DNA from: Collybiopsis luxurians FD-317 M1
Taxonomy: Eukaryota > Basidiomycota > Agaricomycetes > Agaricales > Omphalotaceae
Assembly: GCA_000827265.1 (NCBI GenBank)
Contig: KN834880.1
Coordinates: 15,340 to 79,339 of the forward strand
Direction: 5' to 3'
DNA length: 64,000 nucleotides
The translations under genes were made by a program, and so were the position numbers. This document shows positions 1-9,756 of this stretch, piece by piece; within the stretch, counting starts at the first letter, position 1, and every line of letters begins with the position of its first letter. Below the pieces are notes generated by a model, which saw only the letters and a list, made by a program, of their open reading frames with translations, was not told the DNA's origin and did no database searches.

Positions 1-240
1 TATGATCTTGTGGCACCAGAACGAAATGGAAATATACGAGAAGGTGATGAATCAGAAAGAGAGGTAGGTAAATACATATTTTGACTTGCCCAATCACTAA
101 CTCCACACTCATAGCCAGGGCCCAATTATGATTGGGCAGAAGAGGAAGATTGGCAAAGGGCTCAGAATCAGTATCAGGCTGAAAAGCCCAATAGATCTCG
201 CCCAAGGCCAAGGCCAAATACCCAGGCAAAGGCTGAATAG
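1..240 (+). CDS. 3' end of an unrecognised protein gene (two exons, 5' end outside the window)
   Basis: Reading from base 1 in frame 1 gives an open exon (1-63) that ends at a gtaggt donor. A 51-bp intron (64-114) follows, with a branch-like tcactaac and an atag acceptor. A second exon (115-240) stays in frame and ends at TAG (238-240). The visible C-terminus is about 62 residues: an acidic start, a WAEEEDWQRAQ stretch, and a basic Pro/Arg tail (RSRPRPRPNTQAKAE). I do not recognise the family. The intron size and signals match the other genes here, which supports a real gene end. A transposase C-terminus is an alternative, given the repeats that follow. Confidence 0.5.
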
Positions 241-548
241 GCTGTGAAATATTGCCTTTGTTATTTTTTCCTGAACTACTCAAAATATTATCTTTCAGCT
301 TTTATGTATCCCAGTTTCGTTCAAAAACCAGCCTTTCAGTAAGCCAGTGAAGCTTTAGATTTCACACTACATGAAAAAATATTATTGTTTAGCACTCTTT
401 TACGCAAAGCAAAAAAAAATGAATTAATTTTCGGTGAGGTTTATTAAGCTTCGGTTCGGTTACATATATATTAAAATAAAAAATATCATTTTCTACATTA
501 AATAAAGTGACATGTCACGGTGCGTGCAGGTGTATATATTAGTACATG
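241..548. other. AT-rich spacer without a gene
   Basis: AT-rich sequence downstream of the partial gene. It contains TTCGGT-like motifs near 430-460 and leads into the GTGCGTG repeat. No coding signal is seen. Confidence 0.5.
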
Positions 549-682
549 TCAATGCGTGGCGGTGCGTGTTGGTGCGTGTCAGTGCGTGTCGGTGCGTGTC
601 GGTGCGTGACAGGTGCGTGACGAGTGCGTGTCAGTGCGTGTCAGTGCGTGCGGGTGCGTGGCTGTGGTGCGTGGTGCGTGTT
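549..682 (+). repeat. GTGCGTG short tandem repeat
   Basis: About a dozen copies of GTGCGTG spaced 9-12 bp apart, with linkers such as TCA, TCG, ACAG and ACGA. The open frames across it are composition artefacts (Cys/Val/Arg-rich) and not genes. A short block of the opposite strand motif (CACGCAC) lies at 927-981. Confidence 0.8.
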
Positions 683-926
683 ACCTTATTGATCTATCTG
701 CCCATTAATTCGATGTTACTTGGTGTGGTTAACTCATTAGTATCTTAATCAGGATATTTTAGAGAGTTTGAACTGGACTAGAGCTCGGTTCATTGCAAAA
801 ATACCTGTAGATAACATATTCGAAGAAGAATTTTTTACACTTAATCGAGACTATAATATATTTTGATTCATTTCATCGGTAATTGTACAAGATTAAATGG
901 AATTTGATAATACAGTAAGTACCGAC

Positions 927-981
927 ATGCACGCACTTGCACGCACCGATTTGGTGCGTGCACGCACCACGCACTCGTGAC
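927..981 (-). repeat. Inverted counterpart of the GTGCGTG repeat
   Basis: Several CACGCAC/GTGCGTG units, including a local palindrome (ttggtgcgtgcacgcacc). Together with 549-682 the motif brackets about 240 bp of AT-rich DNA in inverted orientation. This may mark the ends of a small non-autonomous element, but no target duplication was found. Confidence 0.5.
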
Positions 982-1164
982 ACGCAAAAATCTTTTGGCC
1001 CGAGAACTCGGAAGTAAATTCATTGTTCCCACCGTTATTCGCATTTGTATTCTGAGTACCGATATGCAGATACCTTCTGTTACCGTCTCTCTCTTTTTCA
1101 CGAACTTTTCTCCTCGTTGTACCAATATACTGCATTCGTCCCCCGGAAGCATTCATTCGAGCTC

Positions 1165-1390
1165 CAGTATTTACCAAGCATTAAAACAGCAAGGTAAGCC
1201 TTGTACGAAATAGATCTATTCTGTACCTGTGATCATCCTTCTCAGCCCACTTACCACCGATATGAACAGGCTACCTAATTGCGCTTGATCGACATCCATC
1301 GATAATATGGCACAAGTGGAGCCATCCAGTTGGGCTCGTTAACACTAATCTGGGTCGGCTCTCCGATGCATCTTGCCTGGACTTACAGGT
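1165..1390. repeat. Degenerate copy of the region upstream of NWD2
   Basis: This stretch aligns by eye to 18063-18260. Shared landmarks are tttac(c/t)a..catt(a/g)aaa, then atggcacaag(t/c)gg(a/t)gccatccagtt, then a ggctc block. It is the left part of the tandem duplication that contains the NWD genes. In this unit it is separated from NWD1 by about 4 kb of inserted repeats (1390-5455). Confidence 0.55.
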
Positions 1391-1792
1391 AGGAGCAAGA
1401 GTGGTGTGAACTTCAATCTTTCTGTTGTTGAGGTCGTGCGAGTGTGAATAAGAACGATGAGGATGAGGAATACTGTCTAATTTGAACTGTACGCGGCCTA
1501 CTCTCACCTTAACCAATCAAGCTAACTCTTTCGTGCAGAGTGAACCAATCGTGCTTACAATGTTCCCGACGCCAGGAGCATGCGGAGATTCGGAACGGTA
1601 TCCTTGCAGCCAAAGGAGAAACGTGATTGGTAGATTGGACATAGATTGACCGAGGTTTTTTTTTTGCTTTCCGGTTACTCAAAAATAATTAGTCATAGTA
1701 CACATTCGAGCCAGGAACAAGGCTCGTAGGTATTTAATACCTCTTATTGCCTTCTTAATGTGCCCAAAATTTACGAGTCCGGAATGAAATGG

Positions 1793-2100
1793 AGGAAACT
1801 CGTCCTTATGGGCTCACGTCCTATGTCTGTGGATGGAATGGGGATTTCAAGTTCTTCAAGTGGGAAAAAGAGAAAAAAAGAAAGAGAAAGAGAAGAAGTT
1901 TGTTACACTTTTACGCACTTTCTGCACCTCTGATTTCAGTGTCAAATTACTGTGCGTGTCGCCAAGAGAAGTTTTACGGCACTGCTTTCAAGATATCAAG
2001 CTTGCGGCCTACGGCTGCTTAGAAAGGTTTCAGGTCCGATGGGATATGTCCCAAATGGACCTGTTCCTTTTCAAGATGGCATCACTTCTGGCATGATCTG
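1793..2100 (+). repeat. Dispersed ~310-bp repeat, copy a
   Basis: Aligns with the reverse complement of 4806-5113. Shared blocks are tatgtctgtggatggaatg, gatttcaag.tttcaag, a purine-rich AAGAGAAA stretch, tttcaagatatca and ccttttcaagatg. The open frame in it (YVCGWN...) is shared by both copies but has no recognisable domain. It is a short interspersed, non-coding repeat of unknown class. Confidence 0.6.
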
Positions 2101-3838
2101 CTCCTGCCCGCATGCGTGTCTACTGTTCAACACCTGGTTATTTTGCTTTTCTCATTCTCCATATTAGCTGTTTCTTTGCGGAGTGGGCAAGAATATGAAA
2201 TATTGACTGGCCTGTATTTGACTGGGGGCTGAACACGACAAATTTTGTTTCAGTGAGTTTCGGAAAACTCTGTGCATGTTCAGAGTAGTGATATCCTTCC
2301 GTAGGCCTTGCTTCAATATCTAGTAGTTATTAACACAATAATCCAGCTTTAAAATTATACACGACATTCTGTACAGATCAATACAATTCATTTACGTGCT
2401 CTTATTTCACACCTCCCTCCTTTTTCTCTAACCGAGTTTCGGAAAATCATACTTCAAGCTCCACAAGAGAATCTTCGTGAAATTGCCACAACAGCGTATC
2501 AAAGGACGAGCTCGTTGCGCTGTCTGTCAATGCTAGTGACGAGACGACTAAGGAGGCGGAAGCAAAGAAACAGCAATTGCTTCTGTCTCTTCACTGCCGC
2601 TCCGCTGGACATTGAGGAGGCTAAGGGAGCACAAACTGACCATCACCCAGAGGCGGAGGGACCGGATAACCATTCCGATGTTTTTCATGCGCACCAGGAG
2701 CTCCAAATCAAGCTACAGTGTTCCCGGTGCTGCTTCATACCCACCCTGGTATTGAGCGGCATATGCAGCGTATTGTTCTTGTGCCTGAAATGCATACTAT
2801 GGTATGTAGTCGGTCAGAATCGTAGGAACAGAAACACAAGTGAATGCAGTTGATATAGGGCCAGTTCTTGCCCTTTGAGAAGAGCTTGGGCTTTGGTGCA
2901 GCAACAAGCTATTTCACTTGTCTGACTTGCTATTCTGTAGGACCATTATTAGAGAAATTAAGTCTCAGAGGAATAGATAGCTTGGGGAAAAAGAAAGGGA
3001 GGCAATGCATATGCCAACGAAAGATAAAAAGGAATCGGCAAAAACTGAGGTGGCCAAAAAGTGCAATGATGAGCTACGAGGTGCATGTTAGATGGATATA
3101 CAAGAGCTCGTAATGTCCTTCCCAGACTCTTGCTGGATATTCGACAAATGATCCTTGTCAAACAACATTAATCATTCACACACGAAACCTCGAAGTACAA
3201 AAGAAATGCTCAGTAAAAAAGAAACAATGCAAAACTCACACTAGTAGCTGAACAATCTACACCCTGATATAGAAATTCTCTACGCTCTCCAACCCAGCAG
3301 GAATCTTCCCCTCAGGCCACTTCCTCCTCGCCCTCTCATTCTTATCTTCCACCCAACTGTCCATATCAATTGCCAAAAGCTCTTCCACCTTTTGTATTGC
3401 CCTATCAAGAACCTTTCCTTGAAGGTGCCATGATATACACATATAAAATGGTGGGTCTTTTTCGTTGCTTTAGATCAACTGTGTGCCATGTTCCTTAAGT
3501 CAATATTGAGGCTCCGATTTGGTCCTGAATCTGTGAAGGACTGAAAAAAAATGTATATGAGAATTATACAAGGTAATAAAAACAGGAGAAAATAACCCTA
3601 TCTCCTCCTGAGTTGAACTCTTACACAACATATACCTATTTCTCGCATTGTCGATATTGTTGCTGTGCGTAAAAGCTGCAAAAGTCAACCTCCGCTTCCT
3701 GCACCACCTCCTCCAGAAGCAGACTACGCTTTAATTTTCGCAGCCGCAGCCGCTGAGCCTTCGAACATGATGGGAGAGTCTAAGAAAGAGAATCATCTCA
3801 AATATGACCTGTCGGGCACCTCGCACGGTGTTTCCGAG
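2101..3838. other. Spacer with no confident gene
   Basis: Contains short open frames, none recognised. The most protein-like is on the minus strand at 3257-3442 (ends IPAGLESVENFYIRV, about 60 residues, charged and without low complexity). It could be the last exon of a decayed gene, but no upstream exon could be joined to it. A plus-strand frame at 2515-2853 has one hydrophobic segment and no known motif. Confidence 0.4.
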
Positions 3839-3968
3839 TGGCTGTGGAGGCTATGTCCATATTTGACATAGCCGTCCACAGACATGGGACATGAGCCTCC
3901 TTATGGGGCTTACCGACCATGCCTGTGGATGGCCGATGTCATATATGGACATCGGCCACACAGCCTCT
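3839..3968. repeat. Short inverted-repeat (MITE-like) element
   Basis: The ends are imperfect inverted repeats: ggctgtgg..ctatgtccatat on the left against the complement of atatggacatcggccacac on the right. The core contains tccttatggggctta and tgtggatgg, which also occur in the 1793 and 4806 repeats. It probably belongs to the same repeat family. No clear target duplication was found. Confidence 0.4.
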
Positions 3969-4717
3969 GATAATGCTTTGACATTTCCTATCTCAGAATT
4001 ATCTAATCTCGGCACTGGGTACGTAGGCTTGTGCATTGCCCTTCTTGCCTTCCCATTAGTATACATTCAGATAATTACGGTGGTGTTCACAGCTTTGCTG
4101 GAAAACCAAGAAAAGGGCCAATGCCCATTTGCGTTGTCAGTGTGAGCTCAATTGCGGCTGAATTTTCACCACTTTCCCTTGACCCCACAGTGCACTCTCA
4201 ATGTTTAATGACAGCACCTCTTGCCTATCTGGATCTTTTCCCGACAAAATACCTACAGACCAGTACTGCTGTGAAAACATACAGCTCCCTCTCAAAGCTC
4301 AAACTAGCTACAGGACAAGTTTCACTTCATTCCATGAGCTGAAATCAATTGTGTTCTCATGGCGGTGGATTCAGATACTTCGGGCATAGGTGGCATCATC
4401 CACTGCAGAAGGTTGACTGAGAGATCAGCTTCATTGTTGAAATTGAGATAGCTTCTGGTGATTGAGTGATTGAGGATAGTGAAATTGATACTTGCGATGC
4501 TTGTATTTTCAATGCTCATGCCATTTTGAATGTCGGGGAAGTGGAGGGAGAAAACTGCGTGCCTATGGACATGACCTGAGCCAGGTACCTAAGCAGGTTC
4601 GTACTTCGGAAGTCCAGTTGGCAAAAAAGCAGAATCAAGGGGAGCAGCATGTCAGTGGGATTTGATGTGGAAAGGAACATGCAGTTTATAAGGTATAGTG
4701 ACATAGTCTATAGAGAC

Positions 4718-4739
4718 AATAATAATAATAATAATAATT
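4718..4739. repeat. AAT microsatellite
   Basis: A run of about seven aat units in non-coding DNA. Confidence 0.85.
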
Positions 4740-4805
4740 GTGTACAGGCAGCGAAATCGACTGAAGAATATGACAGCGCAAATAAACGCCCTTGGCGCTT
4801 AGAAA

Positions 4806-5113
4806 TGTCACGGAAAACATGAGTCATCTTGAAAAGGCTGATGCCCAAACGGGAGCATCGACCATGGGATTTCGAGATTTCTCAGCATCCGGACCGGACC
4901 ATCAGCCATAACCTGATATCTTGAAAGTGGCCCAGAGATTGAACGGTTCCGAGCTCTGCGGTCAATTTTGCCCAAAAATAAAGAGACAGTCTGGTGCGTA
5001 CATATAAGATAAACATCTCTCTCACTCTCTTTCTTTTCTCTTTTTTTTCTGAACTTGAAAAGCTTGAAATCATCATTCCATCCACAGACATACGCCATAA
5101 GCCCCTTATGGTC
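4806..5113 (-). repeat. Dispersed ~310-bp repeat, copy b
   Basis: Inverted copy of the repeat at 1793-2100, with the same order of conserved blocks on the minus strand. The related motif gcgcttat lies just outside both ends (4797 and 5129). Non-coding. Confidence 0.6.
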
Positions 5114-5591
5114 GGATTTCCGCGGGCGCTTATACGGTATCAGTCCCATTTTTGTAACCGAGTCGTCCGTAGATGGTCAATAGCGCTTATTTCTCGATTC
5201 TTTGATTTTATCAAGTTTTTTTTTTCCCATCTCTTTCAGTCTCCATTTTCGGACCTTTCCTTTGTACTTGAATGCACAGGTACTTTACAGCACTAGGATT
5301 CCATGCAATATCCATCCTTCAGGGCTCGTACCTGCCACGCGCACAGCGCGATGGCCGACTTTCACACGTGCAGAGATGTATAAATAAAGCAAAAGAAAGA
5401 TTCCGGAGCGAGACTTTAAGCCAGGATTGTACTGGTAAGGATTTGCATGATGATGTTCGGTACAAAAGATAGCTGGAATAGAAGCTTAAAGCCGACGGGA
5501 AAGGACTCGTCGTGGTGAACACGAGGAAGGAAGAAGAGCACCAACAACTTGCATGACAGGGCACGTGTTATTCCGATTTGGTGCCGTGCCG

Positions 5592-5597
5592 TATATA
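5592..5597 (+). promoter_or_regulatory. TATA-like box upstream of NWD1
   Basis: tatata lies 89 bp upstream of the NWD1 start codon, in a segment (5460-5680) that is duplicated upstream of NWD2. There the matching position reads gtaaata, so the box is weaker in the second copy. A second AT motif, tataaataa, lies near 5378. The function is inferred from position only. Confidence 0.25.
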
Positions 5598-5680
5598 CAC
5601 TCAAATAGCTGGCTCTATTCTCACGAGTCACACCGTTCAAGCACACACTTGTTATCAACAACCATCATCTACCGCTGATC

Positions 5681-8600
5681 ATGTCGGAAACGCATCTAGG
5701 AAATTCTCATGGCAAGTCACTAATTTTGTATTCATTCTTTTCCTCTAACTCGGGATGGCAGGGCAAGGATCTATTGCTCCTCCAGGATCTATCTTATCTG
5801 GTGCTTCCGACTTTGTAATACAGGGATCACAGTTCAACGCTGCAAGTGAGATTCACCATCATTATGGTAAGCCAGATTACAATCTCTAACAGCCAAAAAA
5901 TGACAGTCCAGTGAAAATAGGAAAAGACAAAATCGATCTTCTCAAAGATCTTAAAGAAAAGCTCAACCCGATTATCAATCCCGTCAAAAAACAAGTCAAC
6001 TGCATGGAAGGAACTCGGATTACAGTTCTCAATGACCTCTGTGAATGGGTTCTCAAGCCAGAAAGCTGTATGGCCTGGATCCATGGATTAGCTGGAAGTG
6101 GCAAGAGTGCAATAGCAGTCACACTTGCTGAAATACTCCGTGAAAGGGAAGGCCAAGTTACCTTGGCACTGACCTTTCATTGTGTAAAAGGTCAAGAGAC
6201 AAGTAATACTTTTACCCTGGTTCCAACCATAGGCTACCATCTTGCACAGTCACATCCAGATTATGCAAAAGGTTTACTGCAGGAACTTGAGAGGCATATC
6301 TCCCTGCATGTGGACAGTGTTACTTTGAAGGAACAGTTGTCTTATATCTGCAAACCAGCATACACCATTAGTATATTGAAACCCATTGTTATTGTGATTG
6401 ATGGACTAGATGAGTGGGGAAAACCTATGGAGCAGTCCATCTTGCTTGACCAGCTTCAAGGTCATTTGAACCAAATCCAATGGATTCGAGTAATAGTAAT
6501 GAGTCGCCCCACTGCTGAAATTCAAAAAATAATGGTGAATAAGAGTCATGTTCAAGCATTTGACCTGACAGTAAAATATACTGCTCATCAAGATGTTGAG
6601 ATGTTTTTCAGGGAAAGTTTTGCAGACTCTTATGGTAAAATTTCAGAGAGTTATTTAAACAGTCTGGTATCTAAAGCAGATGGTCTATTTATTTGGGCCA
6701 GTACTGCTGTAGAATTCATAAAATCAGGAATGGATGTGGTAACTAATACCCAAGTGGTGCTACAAGTAAAAAAGAGGGACAGTAAAATTAGTCATCCACA
6801 TGCCAAATTGTATGACCTGTATGAACAAGTCTTAAAGCAATGTTTTACTGACAAAGAAAGTCAGCAACAATGCCAAACAGTTGTAGGCTTCATCATTTCG
6901 GCTTATGAGCCTTTAACTATGGACACTCTAGCAACAATGCTTCAGCTGGGATCAGATTTAACTTATCCTGTAATGGAGAAAGTGATTGATGGTTTGAAAG
7001 CGGTGCTATATTTAAATGATGGAAAGGTCTATTACCATCTGTCTCTGGCAGAATTTTTGAGCTCAGAACGATGTCCGGCAGAGTTTGTGATTGAAAGAAC
7101 TTCCCAACATCAGAACTGGGCCAAAATCTGTTTGAAAGTGCTTATGAGAGAACCAAAATTCAATATCTGCAATTTAGAAACCTCTTCCATTCCAAATTGT
7201 GAGGTAAAGGATTTGAAAAAAAGGATTGATCAATGCATCTCATCTCGATTACAGTACAGTGCACAGTGGTGGGCACACCATGTAGAGAACATTGAAGCAA
7301 CTGATGAAATTGTTGAAGGAGTAAAAAATTTTACAAGCAGTAGTCAAATGATATTCTGGGTGGAATGTATGAGCTTACTAGGGAAGGTCAATGGGATAAT
7401 GCTAAGTGCAGGGGCAATTAAAAAATGGGCACAGATGGTCAAGGTAAGAACTAATTTTTCAGTAAATGAGCAGTAATTGAAACAAAACCAGGACACAGAT
7501 GTTCTGACAAGAATGCAGGAGTTGGAGCAGTTTACAAATGTATTCTCTACAGCATTACATGAGAGTACTCCACATCTCTATCTATCAGGATGTGCACTTT
7601 TGCCTTTAAAATCTTCACTAAAAGAAAACATGTTTACACATCTTAAGCAAGTTGTAAAGGTAACAAGAGGTGGACAGTCTGTGGATTGGGAAAGAATTTT
7701 GCATGTGATGCATGCACAAGTTAGGGTGAACTCTGTAGCATACTCACCTAATGGTCATTATGTGGTATCAGGCTCTAATGATAAGACAGTTAGAATTTGG
7801 AATGCTCAAACAGGTGTGCAGGTTGGGGAACCATTTTATGGCCATACTTGTCCAATAATATCAGTGGCATATTCACCTGATGGTCAATATGTGGTGTCTA
7901 GCTCTGCTGATAAGACAGTGCAAATTTGGAATGCAAAAACAGGTGTGCAAGTTGGGAAACCATTTCATGGATACACTTATGCATTTGAGTCAGTGGCGTA
8001 TTCACCTGATGGTCAATATATGGTGTCCGGCTCTTATGATAAGACAATAAAAATTTGGAATGCTCAAACAGGTATGCAAGTTGGGGAACCACTGAAAGGG
8101 CACACTGGAATGGTTTCCTCAGTGGCATATTCACCTGATGGTCAATATGTGGTGTCTGGCTCATATGATAGCACCATAAGAATTTGGAATGCTCAAAGAG
8201 GTGTGCAGGTTGGGGAACCACTCAAAGGCCACACTGATCAGGTCTGGTCAGTGGCATATTCACCTGATGGCCAATATATAGTATCTGGCTCTAATGATGA
8301 GACAGTAAGGATTTGGAATGCTCAAATCGGTGTACAGGTTGGCAAGCCACTTGAAGGCCACACTGCAAGGGTGTGGTCAGTAGCATATTCACCTAATGGT
8401 CATCATGTGGTATCTGGCTCTCATGATTGCACAGTAAGAATTTGGAATGCTCAAACAGGTGTCCAGGTTGGGGAGCCACTCAAAGGCCACACTGATTGGG
8501 TTAAATCAGTAGCATATTCACCTGACGGTCAATATGTGGTATCCGGCTCTGATGACAAGACAGTAAGAATCTGGAATGCTCAAACAGGTGTGCATGTTGG

Positions 8601-9756
8601 AAAGCCACTCCCCAAAGGCCACAGTGGTCCAGTTACCTCAGTGGCATATTCACCTGATAGTCAATATGTGGTGTCAGGCTCCCATGATAATACAGTAAGA
8701 ATTTGGAATGCTCAAACTGGTGTGCACATTGGGAACCCACTCCAAGGCCACACTGGTTCAGTTATGTCAGTGGCATATTCACCTGATAGTCAATATGTAG
8801 TGTCTGGCTCTCATGATAAGACAATAAGAATCTGGAACACACAAAAAGGTGTTCAGGTTGGGAAGCCACTCAAAGGCCACACTCATTGCATTAACTCAGT
8901 GGGGTATTCACCTGATGGTCAATATGTTGTATCTGGCTCTTCTGATTGCACAGTGAGAATCTGGAATGCTCAGAAAGGTATTCAGTTTGGGAAACCACTC
9001 AAAGGCCACATTGCACAGGTCTGGTCAGTGGCATATTCACCTAATGGTCAACATGTAGTATCAGGCTCTGATGATTGCACAGTAAGAATTTGGAATGCTT
9101 CAAAAGGTGTGCAGGTAGGGCCTCCACTTCAAGGGCACACTATGGGGGTTTACTCAGTGGCATATACACCTGATGGTCAATATGTGGTATCTAGCTCTCG
9201 TGATTCCACTGTCAGAATTTGGAATGCTCAAACAGGTGTTCAGGTTGCAGAGCCACTCAAAGGCCACACTGGTGGGGTTGAGTCAGTAGCATATTCACCT
9301 GATGGTCAATATGTGGTGTCTGGCTCTGATGATCTCTCAGTAAGAATTTGGAATGCTCAAACAGGAGTCCAGGTTGGGGAGCCACTCAAAGGCCACACTA
9401 ATAAGGTTTGGTCAGTGACATATTCACCTGATGGTCAGTATGTGGTGTCTGGTTCTGCTGATGCAACAATCAGAATTTGGAATGCTCAAACAGGTCTGCA
9501 GGCTGACACCACATATCAAGCACACACTTTAAAACTGCCTCCTAGTATTTCATTAGGTTGTATTGATGACTGTGGCTGGCTCCATTCTGTAACTAAAGAA
9601 CTTATTCTTTGGCTTCCTCCCAACATGAGGGGAGGATTCAATGATAAACGACAACTTCTCACTATTCCAAATGATGATACAGATTGTGCTCTTTCTGTAG
9701 ACTGGTCAAATTTTGTTCATGGAACAGAATGGCATAAATGTTGGGATTCCATTTGA
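5681..9756 (+). CDS. NWD1: NACHT-WD40 repeat NOD-like receptor, 4 exons, about 1307 aa
   Basis: Exons 5681-5711, 5762-5866, 5921-7443 and 7492-9756. Introns are 50, 54 and 48 bp; the first has a GC-AG boundary (gcaagt...gcag) and the frame is continuous. Residues 1-45 are a short N-terminus with the segment GSQFNAASEIHHHY. The NACHT NTPase has Walker A GLAGSGKS (about 101-108), Walker B IVIVIDGLDEWG (201-212) and a sensor-1-like VIVMSRP (236-242). Residues 632-1234 are 14 WD40 units, 43 residues each (one has 44), matching SVAYSPDGQYVVSGS.D.TVRIWNAQ. A C-terminal region (1235-1307) with LILWLPP and FVHG..W is common after WD40 arrays in Agaricomycete homologues. NWD proteins of the HET-E/HNWD type act in cytosolic non-self recognition: WD40 repeats bind a ligand and NACHT oligomerises. 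There is no HET, lipase or kinase effector domain, so signalling may use the N-terminal motif. The start is the first ATG of an exon whose structure is conserved in NWD2. Confidence 0.93.
7726..9534 (+). repeat. 14-unit WD40 minisatellite (129-bp period) inside NWD1
   Basis: Fourteen in-frame copies of a 129-bp unit; unit 7 is 132 bp because of an extra codon (PLPKGHS). Most of each unit is nearly invariant. The variable residues are the ones just after GHT (for example DQVW, ARVW, GPVT, HCIN) and the two flanking the Asp in S-x-D-x-T. Fourteen units would fold as two seven-bladed propellers. Confidence 0.95.

Noticed and set aside
512..748. 78-codon ORF, plus strand
   Set aside because: Translation of the GTGCGTG short tandem repeat, Cys/Val/Arg-rich and without other support.
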